Numbered from the stretch's first letter, positions 26,998 through 35,529 are shown. The stretch is 64,000 nt of DNA from Citreicoccus inhibens (GCF_019039035.1 NZ_JAHNZT010000002.1:124001-188000), one strand, 5' to 3'. Program-made: numbers and translations. The notes: generated by a model from the letters alone, not told the origin.

Positions 26998-28560
26998 ATG
27001 CGCCTCAGTCTTCGACGATCCGCGCGGCAGAGCGCGCCACCACGCCCGCGCAATTGTGCGGCGGGATGGCTGCTTGGAATTCTGCTGGGCCTTGTTCTGT
27101 TCGCACCCACTGTCGCCTCGGCGTACTGCATCTGGAACTCCAGCAGCGAGTACGTGAGCGTGGTGCGGCTCCCCTATTCGCTGGTCTCGACGGAGTACAA
27201 AGACTCAATCGCCCCCGGCGACTACGCCTGTTGCAATTGGGACAAAGGGGGCTGTGCTGAGAACAAGGACCAGACTGGTACCTCGAAGTTCGCCTTCTAC
27301 TATGACACGGACCTGGATGAGATTGAGACGGCCTCCGTCGAGGACCTCGAGGACGCCCTCAATGACCTGGAGAGTCTGATCGCCAGCTTGAAGGGCAATC
27401 CGGACACCAAGGTCGCCAAGGATGTTTTCATAGGGGTGCTCTATTTCTTGCTCACCGGACAGACCCCCTCGACGACTCCCTTGTATATGGATGAATCGCA
27501 GAAGTTCATCGACGATTTCTCGAACTATCTCTCGCTGCCACTCGTGGGGGATGTGACGGCATACACGAAGACCTACAATGGTGGTGTCTTGGAGGCCTAC
27601 GAGTATGGCGTGCTGGGATGCTGGGAAGGCACCTGCCAGGGGCAAGACATCAATATCGATGGTTCCATGGGCGCCAACGGTGGAGAGGGGACCTGCCCGC
27701 AGAACCAGATCACCACCGGCGGATGCTGTGCCAGCGGCTACCTGACGGCGGACGGATGGTCTTGCGAGGAGGGGACTCAAATCTGCGGGGACTCCGTTTG
27801 CTCCTCCAGCCAGACGTGCTTCCAGGGCGCCTGTGTCGACCCGTCGGCGATCTGTGGAGGCACTGCCATTTGCACCTCCAGCCAGACGTGCTTCCAGGGC
27901 GCCTGTGTCGACCCATCGACGATCTGTGGAGGCACTGTCATTTGCACCTCCAGCCAGACGTGCTTCCAGGGCGCCTGTGTCGACCCATCCGAGATTTGCG
28001 GAGGGACCTCTGTTTGCACCGCCGACCAGACGTGCTTTCAGGGGGCTTGCGTCGCCCCAACTCAGATTTGTGGCAACACAGTATGTGGCGTCGATCAGTT
28101 CTGTAAGGATGGGATTTGTATGCCCAAGCAGCAGCAATGCGGAGATCAAGTGTGTCACTATCCCTTCATTTGTCTCAATGGGTCTTGCTGGGATCCGCCT
28201 GCGCAGATGAATGGTCAAGGCTCAGGGGCCACTGTCTCGGGTGCTCAGGGGACCGCGCTGGGGCCCGTTTCCGCAGACCCTCATCGCGACTATTTCATGA
28301 AGAAACTGTCTCTTTCCCGGATGCGTGATGGCATCGAGACTCTCTCGAGGACGCCGTTCAATGTTGAGCTGCGACGCCATGCGCGCCGGCTCGCGTTGCT
28401 CGCGCGGATTGAAGTCCTGGCATCCGAAGCCCACGATGACGTCGCCACGAATCGGGCGAGAGGGCTGGTGAACCGCGAAACGCAGCGCCACGAGAAGTGG
28501 ATGGCGGTCTATCAGAGCGGTGGTCACGAGAAGCTCTACGCGAAGGAGTGGAATCCGTGA
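26998..28560 (+). CDS. Secreted protein with tandem Cys-rich repeats
   Basis: 520 residues. ATG 26998 has GGAG upstream and opens a long Sec signal (basic, then AGWLLGILLGLVLFAPTVASA, mature YCIW). The N-terminal domain (about 36-265) is unrecognised, with a CC and CAEN motif and a long acidic helix (ETASVEDLEDALNDLESLIASL). Six consecutive Cys repeats follow, four of them of the form ICGGT-ICTSSQTCFQGACVDPS (about 262-425; six-cysteine-type modules). A charged helical C-terminus ends the protein. The gene is AT-richer than its surroundings. It overlaps the following lipoprotein gene by three bases (GTGA). Probably a surface or matrix protein; the function is unknown. Confidence 0.82.
   Translation: MRLSLRRSARQSAPPRPRNCAAGWLLGILLGLVLFAPTVASAYCIWNSSSEYVSVVRLPYSLVSTEYKDSIAPGDYACCNWDKGGCAENKDQTGTSKFAFYYDTDLDEIETASVEDLEDALNDLESLIASLKGNPDTKVAKDVFIGVLYFLLTGQTPSTTPLYMDESQKFIDDFSNYLSLPLVGDVTAYTKTYNGGVLEAYEYGVLGCWEGTCQGQDINIDGSMGANGGEGTCPQNQITTGGCCASGYLTADGWSCEEGTQICGDSVCSSSQTCFQGACVDPSAICGGTAICTSSQTCFQGACVDPSTICGGTVICTSSQTCFQGACVDPSEICGGTSVCTADQTCFQGACVAPTQICGNTVCGVDQFCKDGICMPKQQQCGDQVCHYPFICLNGSCWDPPAQMNGQGSGATVSGAQGTALGPVSADPHRDYFMKKLSLSRMRDGIETLSRTPFNVELRRHARRLALLARIEVLASEAHDDVATNRARGLVNRETQRHEKWMAVYQSGGHEKLYAKEWNP
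27781..28065 (+). repeat. Tandem 72-bp coding repeat
   Basis: Four units at 27781-27849 (69 bp), 27850-27921, 27922-27993 and 27994-28065. Units 2 and 3 are almost identical at DNA level, unit 4 has diverged, and two further degenerate units follow. Each encodes one Cys-rich module of about 24 residues. The near identity points to recent expansion by slippage or unequal exchange. Confidence 0.85.
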
Positions 28561-28919
28561 GGCGCCTTGAGGCTGTACTGATTGCATCTGTCACCGTCGC
28601 CATCGGCGGACTGCTCGCGGCTTCGTGCGTGACCGAGTCCGCCGCGCTCACGCCTGCACCGGCTGCGGTCGCACAGTCGAGCGTTGCGGGCAAAGGGCCG
28701 CGCGCCGTGCCGCCGCCCATCCAGGAGCCGAATCACGCGGCTTTGGCCATGAAGCATGTCACCGCGAAGAACTATCAGCGACAGCTCGCGCGTCTGGATG
28801 GCGAGATCGCTGCTGCCGAGGGGCTCCTGAATCGCCTGGACGAGGTCCCGGTCGAGCCCCAGGGTTCGCGCTCGTCGACGGAGGCCGCTGCGAAGAAGGC
28901 CAAGCAGAGCCGTCCCTGA
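28557..28919 (+). CDS. Small lipoprotein
   Basis: 120 residues from GTG 28557, which overlaps the previous stop codon (GTGA) and has AAGGAG 8 bases upstream. The signal sequence ends in a lipobox (GGLLAASC, lipidated Cys about 24). The mature part has a Pro-rich spacer and then a helical, possibly coiled-coil, segment (YQRQLARLDGEIAAAEGLLNRLDEV). Translational coupling suggests it works with the secreted Cys-repeat protein, for example as its envelope anchor; that is inference. A hairpin terminator follows. Confidence 0.75.
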   Translation: MRRLEAVLIASVTVAIGGLLAASCVTESAALTPAPAAVAQSSVAGKGPRAVPPPIQEPNHAALAMKHVTAKNYQRQLARLDGEIAAAEGLLNRLDEVPVEPQGSRSSTEAAAKKAKQSRP

Positions 28920-28935
28920 GGCCACGTTCATCAAG

Positions 28936-28965
28936 CGGCTCGGCAGGGTGCCTCCTGCCGAGCCG
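28936..28965 (+). terminator. Hairpin terminator after the Cys-repeat/lipoprotein pair
   Basis: CGGCTCGGCAGG (28936-28947) and CCTGCCGAGCCG (28954-28965) form a perfect 12-base-pair stem with a six-base loop, 16 bases after the stop codon. No T tract follows, so its strength as an intrinsic terminator is uncertain. Confidence 0.6.
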
Positions 28966-29225
28966 TGTGCCCGGCGCACCCACGCCTCTCTCGGAGGTGG
29001 TGCGCCGCCCCTCAGCGGCGAGTACGTCGCCACGGACCTCGGCGAGAGCACGCTCGGGTCAATGACACGCAGATTGACGTGTCGGGCAGGCTGCCCGGTC
29101 TCGTCTCAGCGGTGTCCATGGCCTGCGGAGTCGACAGATGTGCGCACCTGATGGGATAGTGGCATGGGTGCGATGGTTCAGTGGGAACTCCGGACTTCGC
29201 CGGAGTCTGTCAAGATTGAGGGTAT
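28966..29225. other. Intergenic region upstream of the YopT-like gene
   Basis: No gene is seen. Interleaved inverted repeats lie at about 29059-29084: GTCAAT with ATTGAC, and GACACG with CGTGTC. They could be an operator for the following gene. No convincing -35/-10 pair was found. Confidence 0.35.
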
Positions 29226-30386
29226 ATGCTGAAGGGTTCGATTGGCGGATTGCCTCCGTCGCGCAACGTTTCCTTGTCGCAGTCGGATGTTGACTCGGCA
29301 GCCGGAACGGGCAGCAGCGGCAATGTCGAGGGGACCGTCGCGCCTGGGGCTCCGGCGAATGTCTCGACGCAGGCTCAAGAGGGAGCGCAGTCGACGGGGC
29401 ACGGGGGCGCCCCGAGGGATGGGTACAGCGCCGAGACTGGGTTGAGCAGGAGTCCCAACTTCCTCAAGGCTGAAATGCCCGTTCGCAGCAGAGAGAACAT
29501 ATTTCAGAGAAAGGTGTTTGGGCCTCCAAGAGCGAGAGCGCAGGCGTCGGTGGCGGGTGGGGGCGAGATCACCTTGAACTTCCAGCAAAGTACTGTTCTT
29601 CCCAAGGACAATCTGGGTGCCTGTCGAGGGGCCTCGCTGGATTGGCTTCGGCGAAGTCTCGCCAAGGATAAGCTGTCTTTTTCGGATGTCGGCTCGAAGC
29701 ATGCCGGTGCCGCAGTCGGGGAGACGGATGCTGGTCAAAAGTCTTTCGAGCGAATGCAGAGAAAGTACAAGCGGTTTGATGTCTTGAATACGCAGTGGAA
29801 CGCCTTGAGTGGAGCAGTTCTCAAGGAGATGAAGAAGAAGAACCCTGAGATGAAATTCGGCAAGGTCGAGCTTCTTGAGCTGGAGAAGGCCACTCATGCT
29901 GGGTTCCGACAGCACTTGGAGGAGTTGGCGAGCAATCAGCCTGCGAGTGCGCCGGGCGCCGGTGGTACGGATGCGCCCATTGACTTGAAGCTGGAGAAGC
30001 TTGGCGAAGTGGAGCCCAAGGCCTGCGTGTTCGTGGAGAGTCGGAGCGCTGCAGCCGGCAAGCCCTTTGGGAAGATGTTGATGGATATCGTCAACAACCG
30101 CGGATGTCGCAAGGAGGGGGCTTACTTGGTGGGGGTGAGTGGAATCCCGGCCGATGCAGCGAACTCGGTGATTCAGCTTCCGCACGCAATGGCCATGCGG
30201 CAGACCGCGACTGAATTGCATTTCATGGATCCGAACTGGGGTGAGTTTAAATTCGAGCTGCGGCCGGATGAGTCTGTTGTCGGGGATTCAGATCTGGGCC
30301 GGTTCTTGGATAGGATGAGCGAGCTTTACGGGAAGCAGAAGTTCGTATCGGAGACTGTTTTTGAGTATGGAAAGACTGGCAACTAG
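29226..30386 (+). CDS. YopT-like (peptidase C58) cysteine protease, putative effector
   Basis: 386 residues. The first ~110 are Ser/Gly/Ala-rich and disordered. The catalytic domain carries the C58 triad in order: C133 in NLGACRGASLDWLRR, H320 in QLPHAMAMRQ, D335 in FMDPNWGEF. This is the C...H...FDPNxGxF arrangement of YopT and AvrPphB, with an H-to-D spacing of 15, close to that family. Known members are secreted effectors that cleave host GTPases or kinases. The gene is strikingly AT-richer than the 70% GC background, suggesting transfer. There is no Sec signal. GAGGG lies close to the ATG. No secretion genes adjoin it; the target (predation prey, eukaryotic grazers or kin) is unknown. Confidence 0.8.
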   Translation: MLKGSIGGLPPSRNVSLSQSDVDSAAGTGSSGNVEGTVAPGAPANVSTQAQEGAQSTGHGGAPRDGYSAETGLSRSPNFLKAEMPVRSRENIFQRKVFGPPRARAQASVAGGGEITLNFQQSTVLPKDNLGACRGASLDWLRRSLAKDKLSFSDVGSKHAGAAVGETDAGQKSFERMQRKYKRFDVLNTQWNALSGAVLKEMKKKNPEMKFGKVELLELEKATHAGFRQHLEELASNQPASAPGAGGTDAPIDLKLEKLGEVEPKACVFVESRSAAAGKPFGKMLMDIVNNRGCRKEGAYLVGVSGIPADAANSVIQLPHAMAMRQTATELHFMDPNWGEFKFELRPDESVVGDSDLGRFLDRMSELYGKQKFVSETVFEYGKTGN

Positions 30387-30475
30387 GGGTTGTTTGACGC
30401 GGTCGCCGATGTGGGTGGCCCGTTCTTCAGCAGAGTCGCTTTTGAACAGCTGCAGAACGAAGCAATATCAGACGG

Positions 30476-30838
30476 GTGCTTGAGCCGTGTCATGGGCTCT
30501 CCGCGTGCGGACGGGATGTAGGCGTCTTGCAGCGAGCTGGTGGTCGCGAAGTGTGGGACAGGAGCGGTCCCGGTAGGCCCGCGATCGTTTGGACTCTCGA
30601 GGTGCGCCGCGAGGCGAACGCTTCGCGCGGAGAGAAGACTCGGGAGTCGCCGTATGGCGCGAAAGTGTTCTGGCAGGAGCCCTACAAGACGGAGCTGGTG
30701 ACCCGTGTCCGTGACGCAGGAGGGCAGGTCGTCACGCTGGAGGACACGAGTGTGCGTGTGCCGATGGGCGAGCGCGCCTGGGGGAGTGAACGGGCGTGGG
30801 ACGTCCGCATCTCCCGTAGGGTCGGGGGCGGTCGCTAA
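30476..30838 (+). pseudogene. Possible gene fragment downstream of the YopT-like gene
   Basis: The frame runs from a GTG at 30476 but has no ribosome binding site. The first 35 codons look non-coding, whereas the last ~85 read like a real strand-rich domain (IVWTLEVRRE...ELVTRVRDAGGQVVTLEDTSVRVP...AWDVRIS). A second open stretch in another frame (30393-30520, LFDAVADVGGPFFSRVAFEQLQNEAI) precedes it. I read the 30387-31023 interval as remnants of one or two decayed genes. A small intact protein is possible. Confidence 0.35.
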
Positions 30839-31023
30839 CTTCGTGGGTCATCGCCCGCAGGCGGCATGGCGGGCGCGCCAGCAAGACTCGCGTTCCTCGC
30901 CGATGGCTTGATGTCCCCCCGTGTGGGAAGGGGCATCGCTGGCAGACACGATTCGGCATTGGCATTGAAATGGGCTATGCTTGCAGGGCCGCGTAAAGCG
31001 GACAGACCAACATGGAGATGCGC

Positions 31024-31296
31024 ATGCAAAGAATTGCGTTCGGTGTTCTGTTGGCGGTGGGCCTGTCGGTCGGGTGCGGAGGTGTCGCTGAGGACGGATC
31101 CGCAGCAGACGTGACGGATACGCAAGAAGGCGCTTTGGCTCCAAGCTGCCAGCCAGGTGAGACTTCCGACAGGTATACGCTTTGTGGTGCCTGTACTTCG
31201 CTCAAGGGCAACTACACGGTGCTCGATTGCATCAAGCCTGACGGAACTCGGTACCGGGCGGGAATCATCAAGCAAGACTGCAACGTTTGCCTCTAG
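31024..31296 (+). CDS. Small cysteine-rich lipoprotein
   Basis: 90 residues. Three in-frame ATGs exist (31012, 31018, 31024); GGAG at 31014 favours ATG 31024, giving MQRIAFGVLLAVGLSVGC with lipobox LSVGC. The mature part has an acidic spacer followed by about six cysteines (SCQPGE, LCGACTSLKG, DCIKPDG, DCNVCL), probably disulfide-bonded. The two CxxC pairs could alternatively bind metal. It is an orphan; the function is unknown. Confidence 0.7.
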   Translation: MQRIAFGVLLAVGLSVGCGGVAEDGSAADVTDTQEGALAPSCQPGETSDRYTLCGACTSLKGNYTVLDCIKPDGTRYRAGIIKQDCNVCL

Positions 31297-31330
31297 GGCG
31301 TTGGCCCAGTCTCCCTGGGTTGCTACTGCG

Positions 31331-31356
31331 GCCCGCCCCAGTCCTCTGGAGCGGGC
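31331..31356 (+). terminator. Hairpin between convergent genes
   Basis: GCCCGC (31331-31336) pairs with GCGGGC (31351-31356). The stem continues inward as CCAG/CTGG across one mismatch, ten pairs with a four-base loop. It lies between the lipoprotein stop and the convergent cupin gene, so it may serve both directions. No T tract. Confidence 0.5.
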
Positions 31357-31393
31357 TGCTCGGCATTGTCATCGGTATTGCCGGGAGATGGGG

Positions 31394-31816
31394 TCAGGTT
31401 CCTTTCTCGGTGGATGGGCTCCCCGTGTCGTACTGCGCGTCCGTGACCTTCTCCATCCAGTTCACGACGACGCCGTCGAGGGCTTCCTGGATTGCGAGGT
31501 GCGTCATCGCCGTCGTCGGTGACGCGCCATGCCAGTGCTTCTCATCCGGTCCGACCGTCACGACATCCCCGGGCCGAATCTCTTCGATGGGGCCGCCCCA
31601 GCGCTGGTGTCTCCCGCAGCCCGACGTGACGATGAGCGTTTGCCCGAGCGGATGTGTGTGCCAGTCGCTCCGCGCGCATGGCTCGAAGGTTACGTAGGCG
31701 CCCGCCGCCCGCGCGGGCGGGCTTGATTGAAAGAGCGGGTCGATGCGCACCATGCCCGTGAAGTGCTCGGCCGGCGCTCGCTGGGAGGGCTGCGTTCCAC
31801 TTCGCTTGATCTCCAT
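31394..31816 (-). CDS. Cupin, (R)-hydroxynitrile lyase-like (manganese)
   Basis: Single-domain cupin of 140 residues. The metal site H53, H55, Q59 ([11 protein letters not shown]) and H94 (KHWHG) coincides in both type and residue number with the Mn site of the bacterial hydroxynitrile lyase of Granulicella tundricola as I remember it. A40, V42 and Q110, the active-site wall residues there, also match. That enzyme cleaves or forms mandelonitrile; the natural role of the family is unclear and it often accompanies carboxymuconolactone decarboxylases. The start at 31816 has an AGAGG-type ribosome binding site; the longer open frame is spurious. Confidence 0.88.
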   Translation of the reverse strand: MEIKRSGTQPSQRAPAEHFTGMVRIDPLFQSSPPARAAGAYVTFEPCARSDWHTHPLGQTLIVTSGCGRHQRWGGPIEEIRPGDVVTVGPDEKHWHGASPTTAMTHLAIQEALDGVVVNWMEKVTDAQYDTGSPSTEKGT

Positions 31817-32160
31817 GCCATCCGCCTCTTTTCGTCGGGTGGGCGCGGTGCCGCTGCGCGGTCGAACGCGCCTCCCTCTGGACCATATTGGGCGCACACG
31901 TTCGGAAGACCAGACCCAGCTGGAAGAAGGCCTGTGAAGTTCAACTGGACTATGGAGCCAGCGCTCCATCCGCCGAGAGGACGAGGCCACGAGGCAATTC
32001 ACCCCGAACATGCGCTCGCTGGGGCCGGCCCCTTCCTTTGGCGTCAGGGGCAGGCTCAGGTGGTCAAGTCCCGAAGCTGGCTCGGTCTGGGAATGCTTCT
32101 TGGCGCCCTGCAGAGTCGGCAGTTTGGGTAGGTACAAGGGGCCTGCTCGAAACGGCGAGT

Positions 32161-32835
32161 CTATCCTCCGTCCCGTGCGCTCGATTGGAAGACGAAGGGA
32201 TAGGTGATGGTCGCTGCTCCCGTGCCCCAGGGCGCACGGAAGCGGGCCTGAGACAGCTCCCTCAGGAGGCAGGACAGGAACATCGGGTCATCGAGCGTGG
32301 ACTCGATGATGTCCGCGTCCTGGAATGACCCCAGCGTGCCTTGGCCCACCAGCGTGAATCGCACCACCACGCGCTGATTGCCTGCACCACGCTCGGCCAG
32401 GGGTGCGTAGCACTTCTGGAGCCCAGGGCGGGCGTCCTGGATGGCCGTCCGGATGTCCTCCTTGCGCACCGTGGCCTCCTCGGCAGCTCCCACCGCCTTG
32501 ACCGGTGGCGGACCTGGCGCCTCCATGCCCCCTGAGGGAGCCTCGCGCGTTGCTTCACCCGACGTCCCCGTAGCGTCGGGCCCCCCGGGCTGGGAGGCTG
32601 GTGTGAGGGCCGCGCGCGCCGGACTTCCCCCTCCATTGGTCTGGGGCTCGCGAGGGACGCTCGGCTCCACGGAAGGAGCGGTCGCGTGAAAGGGCCTCTC
32701 CGCCTCCGTCACCGGGGGAACCTGGGCCTCCGAAGCCATCCAGTAACGAGCCAGGAGCACCAGCCCCAACGCCAGCACCACGAAGAGAGGAAGGAGTTTG
32801 CGCACGCTCCATTCAGCATAGCGTCCCAGGCCCAC
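32161..32835 (-). CDS. AgmX/PglI C-terminal domain protein
   Basis: 224 residues. A single N-terminal membrane anchor ([20 protein letters not shown]) leads to a Pro/Gly/Ala-rich periplasmic linker (about 40-115). The C-terminal domain (about 122-215: [23 protein letters not shown]...[44 protein letters not shown]) is the AgmX/PglI TonB-like module widespread in myxobacteria, first known from gliding-motility proteins. It probably engages a periplasmic or outer-membrane partner. The two cysteines (QKCYA and LSCLL) are the conserved pair. The GTG start is uncertain: GTG 32805 would begin at the helix. Confidence 0.85.
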   Translation of the reverse strand: MGLGRYAEWSVRKLLPLFVVLALGLVLLARYWMASEAQVPPVTEAERPFHATAPSVEPSVPREPQTNGGGSPARAALTPASQPGGPDATGTSGEATREAPSGGMEAPGPPPVKAVGAAEEATVRKEDIRTAIQDARPGLQKCYAPLAERGAGNQRVVVRFTLVGQGTLGSFQDADIIESTLDDPMFLSCLLRELSQARFRAPWGTGAATITYPFVFQSSARDGG

Positions 32836-33371
32836 GGAGCCAGCGTCAGTGAGAAGTTGTTCGAGGCGTACGGAGCCAAATCCTATGGCCGGGTGAAGTC
32901 TTTGGGTGTCATGGAACTTCGCTCGGGCATTCGGTACGGTGACTTGCCCGCGAATTCGGACCCGGTGGCGGCTGGATTACTTCTCATGTCTGCGTTTCGC
33001 AGCGGAGCTTGTCGAGAGTGGGGCCGCCTTTCCCAAAGGCTGACGTGAAAATAGGGAAGCCTTTACCTCCGCCTGATTGAGCTGACTGCTGTGGCCGGGC
33101 GCCTGAACGACGTGTCGCGATTTCGATCGGCCCGGAGGGTAAGCAGGTGCAGGACGCGCGGGGAAGCGGCGGCAACCCGCTCCGTTCGGCATTGTGTGCG
33201 CAAGAACCGGAAGAAGAAGCGAGCCCTGCATCAAGGAGGGAAACAGCAGCGCCTGCGCAGTCGTGACCGTGGGCGGCTGACTCGCCGGGGAGAGATGGCT
33301 CAAGAAGTCGGAGGGCGGAGGACTCCCCCATCGAGCTCAACCCCAAACGACCACGTCAATCGCACCTTGGG
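32836..33371. other. Intergenic region with a possible coding remnant
   Basis: The plus-strand stretch 32853-33048 reads smoothly as EKLFEAYGAKSYGRVKSLGV followed by MELRSGIRYGDLPANSDPVA and looks like the middle of a protein. It has no start signal of its own and breaks off at about 33048. The remainder (to 33371) shows no gene I can support on either strand. Confidence 0.3.
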
Positions 33372-34064
33372 TTAGACAAAATCGAGGAATCCGACTCCAA
33401 ACGTGACATCGAAGGTCGGGCGTGGGGTGAACCCGAGGCGCATGTCCTCCCATCCCCCACGCCCCGCGAGCATCAGGTGCAGGTTTGCGATACTTGCCTG
33501 GAGGCCAAGGCTCGCGCGGACAGGGACCTGCAGTTGTGCATGGGCGGGCGACATCACGGCGGTGCCCTGCAGTCCGGCGAAGGCCTTGAGGTTGTCCAGG
33601 CCATGTGCATCAAACGGGTCGCGAATCCGTCGGATGAGGTCGCGGGTGAGGCTGAGTCCGATGGAGGGGCCCAGGCCTGCGTCCTTGCTGTCGGACGAAG
33701 CGGTGCGGACGTGGAGACCCAACTGGGTGACGACGCCCATCGGCTCGTGGGGGGGCGAGGCATACATCCAGTAGGCGGCGTCAACGCTGATGGCGGCGTT
33801 CTTGTAGCGCTGCCGGGTCTCGAGCACGAGACCATCCAGTTGCCGGGTGCATTTGAACGGCAAGGCAATGCTCGCGCCCATCTGGCCAGTGCCCGCGAGG
33901 ACATCCGTGATGATGGCTTGATCCGTGAGCAATCCGACGGAGAGGAGAGGCAGCTCGGCGGAGGCACGGCCTGGATTCAGGACCGTGAGGCCCAGTGCCG
34001 CGCAAGTCAGGACTCCTCGCCAGGACGCCACTCGTGATGCACACAGATTCCACTTCCAGGCCAT
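33372..34064 (-). CDS. Secreted or outer-membrane hypothetical protein
   Basis: 230 residues. Signal peptide (WRGVLTCAALGLTVLNPGRASA), then alternating short strands rich in Gly and aromatic residues (SVGLLTDQAIITDVLAG, AISVDAAYWMY, VVTQLGLHVRT, GPSIGLSLTR, RASLGLQASIANLHLMLAGRG). The protein ends in FDVTFGVGFLDFV. The pattern and the terminal aromatic/hydrophobic residue suggest a small outer-membrane beta barrel. A strong ribosome binding site (AGGAG) precedes ATG 34064. Monocistronic. The family is not recognised. Confidence 0.75.
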   Translation of the reverse strand: MAWKWNLCASRVASWRGVLTCAALGLTVLNPGRASAELPLLSVGLLTDQAIITDVLAGTGQMGASIALPFKCTRQLDGLVLETRQRYKNAAISVDAAYWMYASPPHEPMGVVTQLGLHVRTASSDSKDAGLGPSIGLSLTRDLIRRIRDPFDAHGLDNLKAFAGLQGTAVMSPAHAQLQVPVRASLGLQASIANLHLMLAGRGGWEDMRLGFTPRPTFDVTFGVGFLDFV

Positions 34065-34352
34065 GAACCCGCTCCTCTTGGTTGGATGGGTTCACTGTAT
34101 GAAGCGCGTGAATCGTGTTCAGCACGGAAACGTCACGATTTCATCATGAGCAGGGTGGGGCCGTTGTGGAGTGACACCGGACTCTTTGAGTCCCGGCGAC
34201 TTGGTGGTGACATCCCCCGCGCGCGTGCCTCCTGGGCTGCGACCCAATCCTTCCTCCTGAACCCTCACCGCGGGAGCGCTGGATTGCGCAGTCGGAAAGC
34301 CTGACTCACCCATCCCGAATCCAGGCCTCTTGGTCCTGGGGCGCCTTGGCAC

Positions 34353-35255
34353 TCAGAAGTAGTGCGCACGCATGTCGTCGAGCAGGCCCGGTCGCTCCGG
34401 CTTCCATCCAAGGAGTTCACGCGTCGCCTGGTTCGAGGCCAGGTTGTCGATCCCGACGACCATCGACATCCATCCGAAGTGTGCACTTGCCTCGCTGGCT
34501 GGCACGCGCGTCGTCGGCACTCCAGCGCCTTGGCTGATGGTCTCCGCGATGGCTCGCATGGGGATGCCCATCTCCGCGGTTCCGTGCAGCACGGTTCCCG
34601 GAGGTGCGCTCTCGACGGCAAGTCGGTACAGCCGTGCCGCGTCGTCGCGATGGATCGCGGGCCAATGCTGGTTTCCGTCATCGACGTACCCAGCCGCCTT
34701 CTTCTCTCGGGCGAGGTGGATCAGCATGGCGATGAAGCCCTTGTCACCCGCGCCGTGCACCGTTGGAGCCAGCCGGATGACACTGCCCCGCACACCGCGC
34801 TTCGCGGCATCGACCACGAGGCGCTCGGCCTGCGCCCGGACCGTGAGCGGCGAGTTCCCGAGAGCTGCATCCGTCTCCAGCGCGACCTTGCCGGGGTTCG
34901 CAACCACGAGCGTGCCGTTGGTGCCGACGAACGCCTTGTTCGTGCCCGCCATCGCCTCGAGCATCGCGGTGATCGCGTCGCGATCCATCCGGTTGATCCC
35001 CGGGTAGTCCGTGAAGTCCATATGGAACGCCAGGTGGATGGTCGCGTCGGTGGCGCGGACGCCTTCTACGAGGGTGGTCGGGTCCCGAAGATCCCCGCGA
35101 TAGACGTCCACGCCTTGCGCCTGCAGCTTCACTGCGCCCGCATCGCTGTGCGCCATGCCCAGAACGGAGTGGCCCGCCTCACGCAGCTCCTTTACCACCG
35201 CGGTGCCGATCCATCCCGTTGCGCCCGTGACGAACACTCGCATTGTCTTGGTCAT
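34353..35255 (-). CDS. NAD-dependent epimerase/dehydratase family oxidoreductase
   Basis: Extended/atypical short-chain dehydrogenase of 300 residues. Rossmann motif VTGATGWIGTAVVKEL (residues about 9-23), then GDLRDPTTL, HLAFH, IRLAPTVHG and WPAIHRDDAARLYRLA. The usual YxxxK is replaced in position by RAQAERLV after SPLTV, as in several members of this subgroup that carry an S/T-x-RxxxE-like variant. Divergent from the MmyB-type regulator at 35530; this oxidoreductase/regulator pairing is common and suggests direct control from the 275-base spacer. The substrate is unknown. Confidence 0.88.
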   Translation of the reverse strand: MTKTMRVFVTGATGWIGTAVVKELREAGHSVLGMAHSDAGAVKLQAQGVDVYRGDLRDPTTLVEGVRATDATIHLAFHMDFTDYPGINRMDRDAITAMLEAMAGTNKAFVGTNGTLVVANPGKVALETDAALGNSPLTVRAQAERLVVDAAKRGVRGSVIRLAPTVHGAGDKGFIAMLIHLAREKKAAGYVDDGNQHWPAIHRDDAARLYRLAVESAPPGTVLHGTAEMGIPMRAIAETISQGAGVPTTRVPASEASAHFGWMSMVVGIDNLASNQATRELLGWKPERPGLLDDMRAHYF

Positions 35256-35529
35256 GCGGGCACCGTATGCACGGGGGGCCTGTCTGAAAAGATGAGCAGC
35301 GATACGGGTATTGCGACTAACACCCTCGCGGCCTCCTCGCCTGCTGGTCACCGGTTCGAGACGTCGCGGGAGCAGCTCCCCAGCCGCACGACTGCTGACT
35401 TTACAACCGAGGTGGCAAACGTGCGGACCTCGTGGGTCACCCCCCCCGCTGCGAGCGATGCTCACTCCGCGCGGTGAAGCGGGGCCTCGGATGCTATGCT
35501 CACGCCGTCTTCGTTGTGTGAGTGCCGTC

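Noticed and set aside
27781..28065. CRISPR-like array (regularly spaced repeats)
   Set aside because: The 72-bp units are directly abutting, in frame and translated as Cys modules. There are no spacers and no cas genes.
35340..35360. tRNA T-loop-like GGTTCGAGAC
   Set aside because: There are no flanking acceptor, D or anticodon stems, and the position lies in the leader of a regulator gene.
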